Shown here: one piece after another, positions 13,989 to 21,263 of the stretch
How the letters are laid out: each line of letters opens with the position of its first letter
How positions within the stretch are numbered: the first letter of the stretch is position 1
Source: UBA4823 sp034436035
Lineage (GTDB): Bacteria; Chloroflexota; Anaerolineae; Anaerolineales; UBA4823
Length of the DNA: 26,502 nucleotides
Direction: 5' to 3'
Assembly: GCA_034436035.1 (NCBI GenBank)
Contig: DAOTVW010000001.1
Coordinates: 1-26,502, forward strand
Made by a program: the position numbers and the translations under genes
Notes under the pieces: model-generated
The model's database searches: none
What the model saw: only the letters and a program-made list of their open reading frames with translations
Told to the model about the DNA's origin: nothing

Positions 13989-14004
13989 TTTGCTTTTTAG
14001 CAAA
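13989..14004. other. Short dyad TTTGCT-4-AGCAAA before the methyltransferase
   Basis: A six-pair inverted repeat with a four-T loop, about 11 bases before the TAATAT -10 box of the methyltransferase gene, so it covers the -35 position. It could be an operator or a weak 3' hairpin for the MFS transcript. Confidence 0.3.
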
Positions 14005-14014
14005 ATTGAAGGTG

Positions 14015-14020
14015 TAATAT
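14015..14020 (+). promoter_or_regulatory. -10 box placed for a leaderless methyltransferase transcript
   Basis: TAATAT ends six bases before the ATG at 14027, which would put the transcription start on or beside the start codon. A GGTG at 14011 could alternatively serve a TTG start at 14021. Confidence 0.4.
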
Positions 14021-14026
14021 TTGATT

Positions 14027-14806
14027 ATGTACGATGAATTGAGCGGATTATATGACCATTTTGTCAATTGGGAAAACCGCCTGCAATTCGAGTTACCTTT
14101 TCTAAACCATGTTCTCGCCAAGATAAATGTTGAAAACAACGCACCAATCCGGATTTTAGATGCAGCATGTGGAACAGCGATGCATGCCATCGCGTTTGCA
14201 AAGGAAGGGTACGAATGTGCAGCAGCAGATATAAGCCCACAAATGATCCAACAAGCGCAAAAAAATGCTATTGATTGGCAAGTCACAATCCAATGTGTGA
14301 CAGTTGGACTTGGAGACATGGTATCCGTTTTTGGAAAAAACGCATTCCAAGCGATTCTATGTTTGGGAAATTCGCTTCCTCATCTCCTTACGGAAAACGA
14401 GCTACAGTCAGCTATGATAGACTTCTACGCTTTGCTTTCCGTTGGCGGTGTCCTGATCATTCAAATCCGAAATTTCGAACCCGTGTTGAAAAAACAACTC
14501 CGGGAAATGGAACCACAATCCTTTCACACTCAAGAAGGAGAAGAACTGTTTATCCGTTTTTATGATTTCTTATCAGATGGCAATTTGCGTTTCAATTTTA
14601 TTATCTTGACGAGGTCTCTAGAGAGAAGTTGGCATCAATCTTGGCATAGCTCATTGTTAAAACCATATTGCCAATCGGAGTTGGAATCAGCCATGCAGAC
14701 AGTCGGCTTTACCGATATTACATATTATGGTAATTTAGCGGGTGAACCGTATGATGCTTCAAGCAGTGGAAACTTGGTGATTGTGGCGTGGAAAAAAGGA
14801 AATTGA
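14027..14806 (+). CDS. Class I SAM-dependent methyltransferase
   Basis: About 259 residues with the Rossmann-fold methyltransferase core. The opening YDELSGLYDHFVNWENR is typical of small-molecule methyltransferases; the SAM motif I is ILDAACGTAMHAIAF, the acidic residue after strand 2 is in CAAADISPQM, motif II is AFQAILCLGNSLPHL, and motif III is LLSVGGVLIIQIRNF. The SLPHL segment recalls glycine/sarcosine-type enzymes, but the substrate cannot be read. Start: ATG at 14027, with a TTG at 14021 possible. There is no clear ribosome site for the ATG, and a -10 box six bases upstream suggests leaderless expression. It ends one base before the stop codon of the convergent NRAMP-related gene, with no room for a terminator, so the two transcripts must overlap. 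Confidence 0.88.
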   Translation: MYDELSGLYDHFVNWENRLQFELPFLNHVLAKINVENNAPIRILDAACGTAMHAIAFAKEGYECAAADISPQMIQQAQKNAIDWQVTIQCVTVGLGDMVSVFGKNAFQAILCLGNSLPHLLTENELQSAMIDFYALLSVGGVLIIQIRNFEPVLKKQLREMEPQSFHTQEGEELFIRFYDFLSDGNLRFNFIILTRSLERSWHQSWHSSLLKPYCQSELESAMQTVGFTDITYYGNLAGEPYDASSSGNLVIVAWKKGN

Positions 14807-14807
14807 A

Positions 14808-16085
14808 TTAAATCTTTAAGATTAAGGTGAGAAGAGTAAAAAAGGAAGCAAAAACTATTAAGATAGTACAGGCAATTGCGAACCGTTTTTGAAAGGAGTT
14901 GTTCACAAACTCGCCCATAATATTCCGATCGCTGGTTAATTTTATCAGGTAGTAAAAAACCAATGGAAGTCCAAAGGCATTGATTGTTTGTGTTATCACC
15001 GCCAGGCGAAAGAGATTGACCGCTGGAAATAAAATAACAATCGTGGCGATCAATAATTGTGCGATATATAAGATATAAAAAACTTTTGATTTCGAAAAAT
15101 CGTCGTTTAGACTGCCGGATAGCCCAAAAAATTCTGCAAAAGCATAGGCGGTACATAACGAAACCACAACTAACCCCATGAAACCAGCATTTAAGATGCC
15201 GATTGCGAACAACGTGCCGGCTAATTTTCCAGCAAATGGTTGGATTGCCAAGGCAGCTTGCTCGCCAGATTCGAGGGCAATCCCATGAACAAAAAGGGTT
15301 GCGGCAGTAGCGACGATCATAAAAAATGAAAAGAAATCGGTTAGAAATGCTCCCCAATACGTTTCGAGTTGTGAGTAGTTGACTTTCCCTTTTTCGATCT
15401 TTTTATCATAAGAAAAAGAACTAATGAAAAATTGTCCCCAAGGAGTGATCGTAGTCCCTAATACTCCCATCCCGATAAGCAGATAATTACGCAGATATTC
15501 GGGTGTGAAAGTTACTCCATGAGGATAAAAGAGGTTAGATACGGCTAGACCCCAATCAGGTTTGGCTTTAAAGGCGGAAAAAATATAAGTCAAGAAGAAT
15601 AAACAAGAAATTAACATGAGGCTTTGGGTTTGTTTATAGTTCCCTTTGGTGATAAAGATAAAAGACAGGAATATAATGATTAAGATCAACGGGATTGCAG
15701 GCAAATTAAGCAAACGGCTGGTTGTTTTCACTGCAGAGAGTTCAGTGATCAGCGTGCCTAAATTGGCAATAAATAAACAGAAAAACATGAACACTGCAGC
15801 GCGAACGCCATATTTTTCTCGGATCAGGTCTGCTAAACCCTTCCGAGAAATCACGGTGAGGCGCATACCCATTTCCTGCGTAATGCCCAACAACACCGTG
15901 ATAATAATGAGGGGGAAAAGAATAGGATACCCAAGCTTTGCTCCTGCTATAGAATAGGTTGCCACTCCACCCGCATCATTATCTGCCATAGCGGTAATCG
16001 TTGCTGGGCCAAAGACAGAAAGAAAGATAAGCACTTTCTTCCAGTAAATGGAAAATAAGCGTTTGGATTGGTGGACAACGGTCAC
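14808..16085 (-). CDS. NRAMP-related divalent metal transporter (NRMT-like, probable Mg2+)
   Basis: A 425-residue membrane protein with eleven predicted helices of the NRAMP fold. Classical Mn/Fe NRAMPs carry DPGN in helix 1 and a metal-binding Met-Pro-His in helix 6. Here helix 1 reads ADNDAGGVATYSIAGA (34-49) and helix 6 reads TITPWGQFFISS (212-223), so the methionine that selects transition metals is absent. These changes resemble the NRAMP-related magnesium transporters (NRMT) and related uncharacterised branches. The start is a GTG at 16085 with AGGA at 16093-16096, which overlaps the stop region of the preceding gene, so the two are translationally coupled. That preceding gene encodes the MgtE-type Mg2+ sensor domains, supporting magnesium as substrate. 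Mn2+, Co2+ or Ca2+ remain possible. Confidence 0.88.
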   Translation of the reverse strand: MTVVHQSKRLFSIYWKKVLIFLSVFGPATITAMADNDAGGVATYSIAGAKLGYPILFPLIIITVLLGITQEMGMRLTVISRKGLADLIREKYGVRAAVFMFFCLFIANLGTLITELSAVKTTSRLLNLPAIPLILIIIFLSFIFITKGNYKQTQSLMLISCLFFLTYIFSAFKAKPDWGLAVSNLFYPHGVTFTPEYLRNYLLIGMGVLGTTITPWGQFFISSFSYDKKIEKGKVNYSQLETYWGAFLTDFFSFFMIVATAATLFVHGIALESGEQAALAIQPFAGKLAGTLFAIGILNAGFMGLVVVSLCTAYAFAEFFGLSGSLNDDFSKSKVFYILYIAQLLIATIVILFPAVNLFRLAVITQTINAFGLPLVFYYLIKLTSDRNIMGEFVNNSFQKRFAIACTILIVFASFFTLLTLILKI

Positions 16086-16096
16086 GGTTTATCCTC

Positions 16097-17353
16097 TTAA
16101 TGATAAAAACGTGGTAAACGTTTTTTCCAAGCGGTAGGGATAATTTTATCTAAGGCGTCATCGGCTGTGACGATCCCTTGCAGAATGTTTTGTTCATCGA
16201 CAACTGGAATTGCCAGTAAATCATATTTCGCTACAATTTGGGCAACTTCTTCCTGGGAAGCAGAAGGGGAGACTGTAATCACGCGTGTTTGCATAAACTG
16301 TGAAACCGGCGTAGAAGGGTCGGCAAAGAGTAATTTACTTAATGAGAATACCCCTAGTAAGCGATTTTGCTCGTCAACCACATAAACATAAAATATTGTT
16401 TCAGCCTCTGGCTCCGTTTGGCGCAATATTTGGATTGCTTCAGCCGCATTGACAGAAACAGGCACTGAAGCAAATTCGGTAGTCATGATACCGCCGGCGC
16501 TATCTTCTGGATAGGATAGTAATTTTCGAACATCTTCCGCTTCATCTTTTTCCATCAACGCAAGCAAGTCAGCGCTGCGTTCTTTGGGGAGTTCTGCCAA
16601 CAAATCTGCGGCCTCGTCTGGTTCCATCTCTTCAAGGACATCGGCAACTTTTTCATCGGGCATACCCTCTAGTAAGCTTGCTTGAAACTCCGGTTCTACT
16701 TCTTCCAGTGTGTCAGCGAGGTGTTCCACATCCAACGATTCCAGCAGATGACGGCTTTCGAGTCGATTGAGATCGGCGATAATCTCAGCGATATCAGCGG
16801 GATGTAATTCGGTGATTTTTTTGCCAGGCACCCTGAGCCGCATGCCATGTTCTTGACCGATTAATTCAACGTAATCCCACGCAACGGAGCGTTGGGTAAA
16901 GGGGATTTTTAATTTTCGCAAAATATTAAACGTCATATTGCCAACGCCCAAGCGGCGTAATATCCCTGGTAAACCGATGTCCACATTGCTGACAAGGATA
17001 TTTCCGTTGACGCGAACTAATTCAACATCATTCACCCGCACTACCCGGGCGCCTTCTATATCAATAATTTGTTGATCGAGTACATCGCTCGCGAGATAGA
17101 TTTCCCGTTCTTCTGGTTCATAGGGAGTGATATCTTCACTGCGGCATTTCAGGACAATAGCCGGAGCAATTAAAACCGCAACTAAGGAGAACGGGATTTT
17201 GATCGTTGTATGTTCACGCTGAACAAATAACGCTTCGATTTGAGGATGAATTAAATTCGGCCGGATAATTGCAATGATATCTTTTAGACGGCCCACAACT
17301 TCTCCATCAATATCCGTAACTTTACGACCGAGTAGTTCGCTTAAATAAGCCAT
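16097..17353 (-). CDS. PRC-barrel, MgtE N-domain and CBS-pair protein lacking a channel
   Basis: A 418-residue soluble protein. Two PRC-barrel-like repeats come first (about 1-80, LLGRKVTDIDGEVVGRLKDI; and 87-165, VLDQQIIDIEGARVVRVNDV). Then comes an MgtE N-terminal domain from about 180 (ELHPADIAEIIADL, repeated acidic MEPDEAADLLAELP) to 280, the MgtE junction YPEDSAGGIMTTEFASVPV (281-299), and a CBS pair (about 289-405) with YVVDEQNRLLGVFSL and YDLLAIPVVDEQNILQG. In the magnesium channel MgtE, the N-domain and CBS pair bind Mg2+ and close the attached pore. Here the protein ends at 418 with a basic tail and no membrane helices. It is cotranscribed, 11 bases apart, with the NRAMP-related transporter, so it probably gates or senses for that protein. 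AGGGAG seven bases before the ATG supports the start. Confidence 0.93.
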   Translation of the reverse strand: MAYLSELLGRKVTDIDGEVVGRLKDIIAIIRPNLIHPQIEALFVQREHTTIKIPFSLVAVLIAPAIVLKCRSEDITPYEPEEREIYLASDVLDQQIIDIEGARVVRVNDVELVRVNGNILVSNVDIGLPGILRRLGVGNMTFNILRKLKIPFTQRSVAWDYVELIGQEHGMRLRVPGKKITELHPADIAEIIADLNRLESRHLLESLDVEHLADTLEEVEPEFQASLLEGMPDEKVADVLEEMEPDEAADLLAELPKERSADLLALMEKDEAEDVRKLLSYPEDSAGGIMTTEFASVPVSVNAAEAIQILRQTEPEAETIFYVYVVDEQNRLLGVFSLSKLLFADPSTPVSQFMQTRVITVSPSASQEEVAQIVAKYDLLAIPVVDEQNILQGIVTADDALDKIIPTAWKKRLPRFYH

Positions 17354-17399
17354 AACAGCGCTCCCTATGGAATATTGACATTGGTGGTAGAACGATGGG

Positions 17400-17428
17400 A
17401 CTATACATCAAGGGGAACTGGTTGTCAA
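17400..17428 (-). promoter_or_regulatory. Sigma70-type promoter of the MgtE-sensor/NRAMP-related operon
   Basis: On the minus strand TTGACA (17428-17423), a 17-base spacer and TATAGT (17405-17400) form the best promoter in the window. Transcription would begin near 17393, leaving a 40-base leader with AGGGAG but no evident riboswitch. Confidence 0.85.
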
Positions 17429-17447
17429 GGAACATCACTGATCGCTC

Positions 17448-18566
17448 TTATTTGTTGTCACCCAAACAAATTCCTAAATCCCGCGCTGTCAATATGGTGT
17501 CACTATCCAAGGGTACTTTTTTTGTGCGGCTGGTCACTTTCTCCAAGGGGACATAGCGTACATTGGGCGGGTCTAAAGCCACCATGACGCCATCCATCCC
17601 CTCCGATAATGCGCGCACAGCTGCAGCACCAAAGCGCAGTGCTACCAAACGATCAAAGGAAGTTGGTGAACCGCCGCGTAATAGATGTCCCAAAACAACC
17701 AGACGAGTCTCTTTGCCTGTCAAACTTTCCAGTTCACTGGCTACTAACTCTCCGATACCCCCTAACAATTCTTGCCGACCGGTTTGTGGTTTGGCAACGA
17801 TACTCCCGCCAATGGGGTGGGCGGCTTCGGAGACAACCACTATGCTAAAATTATGTCCTTGCTCATCGCGTTCCTGTATTTTCTTAGCAACAACCTGGAT
17901 ATCGAAGGGTATCTCTGGAATAAGAACCACATCCGCTGATCCGGCAATCCCGCAATGAAGTGCAATCCACCCTGCGTATCTTCCCATGACCTCCACGACC
18001 ATGACTCGTCCATGCGAAGCAGCCGTTGTATGCAGGCGATCGAGACATTCCGTGGCGAAACTAATCGCGGTATCAAAACCAAACGTAATTACAGTTTTAT
18101 CCAGATCGTTATCAATTGTCTTGGGAACACCGATAACTCGAATTCCTTTTTTATGCAATGCGTTGGCGATTTCAAGCGATCCATCTCCTCCAACTGAAAT
18201 CAAAGCATCGACTGAATGGAGTTTAAGGGCTCGGACAATTTCATCGGTGCGGTCAATATATTCAATAATTCCTTGCTGATTGGTGATGGGAAAACGAAGA
18301 GGGTTATTACGGTTGGTTGTTCCGAGAATCGTCCCACCTAAATGGGTGATGCCGCGCACGGTTTCACGGGTTAGCCGCATAAATCCACCATCCGGGTACA
18401 TTTCGGGAAACATAATGCCGTTGTAGCCATCACGAATGCCCAACACTTCCCAGCCTCTTTGAATAGCAGAAACCGTTACGGCTTTGATCACGGCATTTAA
18501 ACCCGGTGCATCGCCACCCCCCGTGGAGATGGCAATTTTTTTGATGGAAGAAATATCCATGGTCAT
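17448..18566 (-). CDS. pfkA: 6-phosphofructokinase, group III-like
   Basis: The committed step of glycolysis, phosphorylating fructose 6-phosphate; 372 residues. The N-terminal phosphate loop is STGGGDAPGLNAV (14-26). GGDGS at 126-130 has glycine at the position that favours ATP in the E. coli enzyme, whereas PKTIDND at 148-154 has the lysine found in PPi-dependent and group III enzymes. This Gly/Lys combination is seen in ATP-using actinobacterial-type enzymes, so ATP is favoured but PPi cannot be excluded. Catalytic Asp152 is in TIDND; VEVMGRYAGW and GHLLRGGSPTSFDR are family marks. AAGGAGGT lies about four bases before the ATG at 18566. The 51-residue extension of the longer frame is a translation of the tRNA gene and terminator upstream and is not real. 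Confidence 0.95.
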   Translation of the reverse strand: MTMDISSIKKIAISTGGGDAPGLNAVIKAVTVSAIQRGWEVLGIRDGYNGIMFPEMYPDGGFMRLTRETVRGITHLGGTILGTTNRNNPLRFPITNQQGIIEYIDRTDEIVRALKLHSVDALISVGGDGSLEIANALHKKGIRVIGVPKTIDNDLDKTVITFGFDTAISFATECLDRLHTTAASHGRVMVVEVMGRYAGWIALHCGIAGSADVVLIPEIPFDIQVVAKKIQERDEQGHNFSIVVVSEAAHPIGGSIVAKPQTGRQELLGGIGELVASELESLTGKETRLVVLGHLLRGGSPTSFDRLVALRFGAAAVRALSEGMDGVMVALDPPNVRYVPLEKVTSRTKKVPLDSDTILTARDLGICLGDNK

Positions 18567-18581
18567 AGAAACCTCCTTGGC

Positions 18582-18614
18582 AAAAAAATAAACCTCACAG
18601 AAAATGTGAGGTTT
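18582..18614 (-). terminator. Intrinsic terminator after the tRNA-Ser genes, upstream of pfkA
   Basis: A perfect ten-pair stem, 18590-18599 with 18605-18614, and a five-base loop, followed on the minus strand by a run of seven T (18588-18582). It lies 12 bases after the tRNA-Ser(GCU) gene and only 15 bases before the pfkA start, leaving almost no room for a separate pfkA promoter. Confidence 0.9.
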
Positions 18615-18626
18615 TATAAAAAATAG

Positions 18627-18717
18627 CGGGGAGGACAGGATTCGAACCTGCGGCCGAGGTTTTTGCCCCGGCAACCGCTTAGCAGGCGGCCCCAATCGAC
18701 CACTCTGGCACCTCCCC
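18627..18717 (-). tRNA. tRNA-Ser (anticodon GCU)
   Basis: A 91-nt cloverleaf on the minus strand: acceptor GGGGAGG pairs with CCTCCCC, discriminator G at 18627, T-loop GGTTCGAATCC, anticodon GCT at 18683-18681 in loop CTGCTAA, and the long variable arm of class II serine tRNAs. The CCA end is not encoded. Confidence 0.97.
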
Positions 18718-18776
18718 ATTCCATATAGACTGATTAATGCAGTGCCCTCTCCATAACGGCTGAAAAATAATCAGAG

Positions 18777-18861
18777 CGGAGGGAGAGGGATTCGAACCCA
18801 CGATGGATTGCTCCATACCTGTTTTCAAGACAGGCGCCTTAAGCCACTCGGCCATCCCTCC
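18777..18861 (-). tRNA. tRNA-Ser (anticodon UGA)
   Basis: An 85-nt class II tRNA on the minus strand: acceptor GGAGGGA pairs with TCCCTCC, discriminator G at 18777, D-arm TGGCCGAGTGGCTTAAGGC, anticodon TGA in loop CTTGAAA, a variable arm TATGGAGCAATCCATC and T-loop GGTTCGAATCC. CCA is not encoded. It precedes tRNA-Ser(GCU) by 59 bases on the same strand. Confidence 0.97.
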
Positions 18862-18894
18862 AATGAGCGAGAGGAGTTCCCTGCGGCGCAAAGG

Positions 18895-18903
18895 ATTTTA
18901 CCA
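18895..18903 (-). promoter_or_regulatory. Probable extended -10 promoter of the tRNA-Ser pair
   Basis: On the minus strand TGGTAAAAT (18903-18895) matches an extended -10. Transcription near 18888 would give a leader of about 26 bases before the first tRNA. The -35 is weak. Confidence 0.5.
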
Positions 18904-18964
18904 TAGAATCGTAACATAAGGAAATTAAATGCCATTTCGAGAAGTGTCCTTGAATAAAACTGCC

Positions 18965-19438
18965 TTATTCCAAAGGACGGTTTGAGTCAGTATCAATCAC
19001 ATCCTGGAGATCGTATTTTAGAGCTGTGAGCGACAAATTCAAATCCTGGATGAAATAAATCAATGATGCAATCAAAGAAAGCATGCATATCATGAATAAC
19101 AAGCTAATGAAAATTGCCGTTTCAAGTTGGAAAAGAGCGGTAAAAAAGAGCGTGATGACCAATAACGCGGCGAATAACACGCTTAAAGAAGAGAGAGTTA
19201 TGGCGCGTCGAATTAATTCGGCACGGCGGGTGAGGATTTCCAGTTGTGAGAGGATACGGCTTGAATCCGCCTGGGGATTATCTCGTCGTTCTTGTGCTAA
19301 AATACGCGCCCGATCAATGACGCGGCCGAGTCGGTTTGTCATTGTGAGTAGCAATAATCCCACCCCTGAAACGAGGATAACTGGTCCAATAGCGACCTGT
19401 AAAATAGGAATGAGGTCATTGACGCTGGTAAATGGCAT
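18965..19438 (-). CDS. DUF2721-family membrane protein
   Basis: A 157-residue protein with the layout of the DUF2721 family: membrane helix at about 9-33 (LQVAIGPVILVSGVGLLLL), then the conserved MTNRLGRVIDRARIL, a charged cytoplasmic stretch with arginine-rich ILTRRAELIRRAI, and two further helices with a short polar tail. No activity is known for the family. The ATG at 19438 begins the usual MPFTSVNDLIPILQ start; the frame's earlier ATG at 19486 adds sixteen residues lying on top of a TATAAT box. There is no Shine-Dalgarno site. The -10 box ends six bases before the ATG, which suggests a leaderless transcript. Confidence 0.85.
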   Translation of the reverse strand: MPFTSVNDLIPILQVAIGPVILVSGVGLLLLTMTNRLGRVIDRARILAQERRDNPQADSSRILSQLEILTRRAELIRRAITLSSLSVLFAALLVITLFFTALFQLETAIFISLLFMICMLSLIASLIYFIQDLNLSLTALKYDLQDVIDTDSNRPLE

Positions 19439-19444
19439 ATTCTT

Positions 19445-19450
19445 ATTATA
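19445..19450 (-). promoter_or_regulatory. -10 box placed for a leaderless DUF2721 transcript
   Basis: A consensus TATAAT on the minus strand, separated from the ATG at 19438 by six bases. The predicted transcription start coincides with the start codon. No good -35 box is seen 16-18 bases upstream. Confidence 0.55.
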
Positions 19451-19489
19451 ACGGTTTATGACCCGAATTAACTTATCAAAATGCACGCT

Positions 19490-19535
19490 TTCTCCATGCC
19501 TTCTTCACAAATTCTTCACAAGCATCTTGTATATT
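19490..19535 (+). promoter_or_regulatory. 11-bp direct repeats and -10 box before the exported Gly/Met-rich protein
   Basis: TTCTTCACAAA (19501-19511) and TTCTTCACAAG (19512-19522) are adjacent 11-base units identical at ten positions; a weaker unit, TTCTCCATGCC (19490-19500), precedes them in phase. TATATT at 19530-19535 is a good -10 box, and the repeats occupy the -35 position. This is the usual arrangement at a promoter activated by a PhoB/OmpR-type regulator. Confidence 0.7.
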
Positions 19536-19579
19536 ACAGGTAATTCCAAACGGAATAAATTTAGAAAAGGAGTTGAACG

Positions 19580-20107
19580 ATGTTGAAAAATATCTTATTT
19601 CTCATAGCTGGTGCAGTCATTGCAACCTTAATTTTAGGGGTAGCAGGGTTTGCTTATGCTCAAACTCAAACCCCTCCTGCAAACGTGCCCAATACATTCG
19701 GGTATGGACGGGGTGGAAATTTTGGCGGTATGATGGGGCGCTGGAACCAATCAGGCTCTCGTGGATTAATGCATGACTATATGGTGGATGCGGCAGCATC
19801 TAAGTTAGGTGTAAGCCCTGACGCCTTGGAGAATGAATTATCCGCTGGAAAAACAATGTGGCAGGTTGCGCAAGCACAAGGTATGACTGAAGAACAGTTC
19901 CGCACTGCTATGGCAGAAGCAGCTAAGGATGCAGTCACCAAAATGGTTGCCGATGGTGTGATCACACAAGCTCAAGCAGATTGGATGGTTCAGCGTGTGG
20001 AAACCATGCTGCAGAGTGGCGTTGGCTATGGGCTAGGGGGTTGCCGTGGTGGATTTGGGGGACGTCCCGGTGGCAGATGGTCGCCCGCTCCCAATAGTGG
20101 TTCATAA
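19580..20107 (+). CDS. Exported Gly/Met/Arg-rich protein with a small helical domain
   Basis: A 175-residue secreted protein. A signal peptide (helix at about 5-24) ends at AYA27, followed by QTQTPP. A Gly/Met/Arg-rich stretch (GYGRGGNFGGMMGRW, 41-55) leads to a helical domain (about 62-145: LMHDYMVDAAASKLGVSPD, then SAGKTMWQVAQAQGMTEEQF) of a type often annotated DUF2680, in which short helix pairs repeat. The tail is again Gly/Arg-rich with one Cys. Methionine and histidine are frequent, which could mean copper or other soft-metal binding, but this is unproven. AAAAGGAG before the ATG is strong. The 11-bp repeats upstream suggest control by the two-component system at 21264-23353, whose sensor has a similar GGMMHGYGGMMG segment outside the membrane. 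Confidence 0.8.
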   Translation: MLKNILFLIAGAVIATLILGVAGFAYAQTQTPPANVPNTFGYGRGGNFGGMMGRWNQSGSRGLMHDYMVDAAASKLGVSPDALENELSAGKTMWQVAQAQGMTEEQFRTAMAEAAKDAVTKMVADGVITQAQADWMVQRVETMLQSGVGYGLGGCRGGFGGRPGGRWSPAPNSGS

Positions 20108-20130
20108 AGATAATGTGAATTTCGCAAACG

Positions 20131-20164
20131 GGCGGGAGGAAGGAAAAACTTCCCCCCGCCTTTT
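20131..20164 (+). terminator. Intrinsic terminator after the exported protein gene
   Basis: GGCGGGAGGAAG (20131-20142) pairs with CTTCCCCCCGCC (20149-20160), with one A-C mismatch and a six-base loop, followed by TTTT. Flanking CAAACG and CGTTTG can extend the structure. It separates this gene from asd. Confidence 0.85.
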
Positions 20165-20175
20165 CGTTTGTTGGT

Positions 20176-20181
20176 TATAAT
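20176..20181 (+). promoter_or_regulatory. -10 box of the asd operon
   Basis: TATAAT 31 bases before the asd ATG, just downstream of the terminator. The leader would contain GAGGTG as ribosome site. The -35 is not clear. Confidence 0.5.
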
Positions 20182-20212
20182 CACCCATCATTATCGGATT
20201 TGAGGTGAAAAG

Positions 20213-21262
20213 ATGGAAAAGATCCCTGTTGCAATTTTGGCTGCTACTGGAACAGTCGGACAACGTTTTGTTCAATTGTTAGACCGTCACCCCTGGTTTA
20301 AAGTGGTGGCATTGACTGGTTCAGACCGTTCAATTGGACAACGGTATGAAGATGTATGCCATTGGGTTTTACCTACCCCGATGCCGGATTGGGCAAAGGG
20401 CATGCAGATCATTGCAACCGAGGTTGGAGCATTAGAAGCGCGCATTGTTTTTTCTGCCCTTCCTACCAGCATGGCATTAGAATGGGAAGCCCGTTTTGCC
20501 CAAGACGGTTTTTTGGTTTGTTCCAACGCTTCTGCTTATCGAATGGAACCGGATGTGCCCATATTGATTCCGGAAGTGAATGCCGATCATATCGAGCTTG
20601 TGGAAACGCAGCGAAAAAACCGCGGTTGGAAAGGGGCAATCATCACCAATCCGAATTGTACTAGCACCGGCTTGACCGTTGCATTGAAGGCGCTTGAAGA
20701 TGCGTTCGGGGTTAAAGCGGTTATGGCTGTCTCCATGCAAGCCATATCAGGCGCCGGGTATCCTGGGGTGGCATCTTTGGATATTTTGGATAATATCTTG
20801 CCCTATATTGCGGAAGAAGAAGAGAAGGTGGAACAAGAACCACGTAAGATGTTAGGCAAATATAGCAACGGGAAAATTGAATTTGCCCCTTTCCCTATTT
20901 CGGCGCAGACAAATCGAGTGGCAGTCAGTGAAGGTCATTTAGTGTGTTTTAGTGCGGGGTTGAACAAGGCTGCATCCATAGCAGAAATAAAGGCTGCTCT
21001 AGAGGGTTATCGTCCACCCAAAATTTGCCTAAATTTACCTTCTACCCCTCAGCCAATCATCAAAGTATTTGATCAACCTGACCGTCCCCAGCCACGCCTC
21101 GACCGCATGTTGGGGAATGGGATGACGACATCGGTCGGGCGCATTCGTCCAGATCCAATTTGGGATGTTAAAATGACCGTGTTATCCCATAACACAATCC
21201 GCGGAGCTGCGGGTGGTTCGATTTATAATGCAGAGCTAGCTTATCAGGCGGGATTGATCTGA
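20213..21262 (+). CDS. asd: Aspartate-semialdehyde dehydrogenase
   Basis: Makes aspartate semialdehyde from aspartyl phosphate with NADPH, the branch point to lysine, diaminopimelate, threonine and methionine. The 349-residue protein begins with the nucleotide loop AILAATGTVGQRFVQLL, has the catalytic cysteine in TNPNCTSTGL (about residues 145-154), the VSMQAISGAGYPG segment and the acid-base histidine in SEGHLV. It is of the longer archaeal/fungal-type branch rather than the E. coli type. GAGGTG about seven bases before the ATG supports the start. Its stop is one base from the ATG of the next response regulator, so asd and the second two-component system are probably cotranscribed, an unusual partnership. 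Confidence 0.96.
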   Translation: MEKIPVAILAATGTVGQRFVQLLDRHPWFKVVALTGSDRSIGQRYEDVCHWVLPTPMPDWAKGMQIIATEVGALEARIVFSALPTSMALEWEARFAQDGFLVCSNASAYRMEPDVPILIPEVNADHIELVETQRKNRGWKGAIITNPNCTSTGLTVALKALEDAFGVKAVMAVSMQAISGAGYPGVASLDILDNILPYIAEEEEKVEQEPRKMLGKYSNGKIEFAPFPISAQTNRVAVSEGHLVCFSAGLNKAASIAEIKAALEGYRPPKICLNLPSTPQPIIKVFDQPDRPQPRLDRMLGNGMTTSVGRIRPDPIWDVKMTVLSHNTIRGAAGGSIYNAELAYQAGLI

Positions 21263-21263
21263 C

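Noticed and set aside
14725..15357. 210-residue minus-strand frame overlapping the NRAMP-related gene
   Set aside because: It is an out-of-frame shadow of the transporter gene, with no coherent helices or motifs.
18567..18719. 51-residue N-terminal extension of phosphofructokinase
   Set aside because: It translates tRNA-Ser(GCU) and the terminator; an AAGGAGGT site serves the ATG at 18566.
18679..18891. 70-residue minus-strand frame across the tRNA genes
   Set aside because: It is a read-through of the two tRNA-Ser genes and has no protein features.
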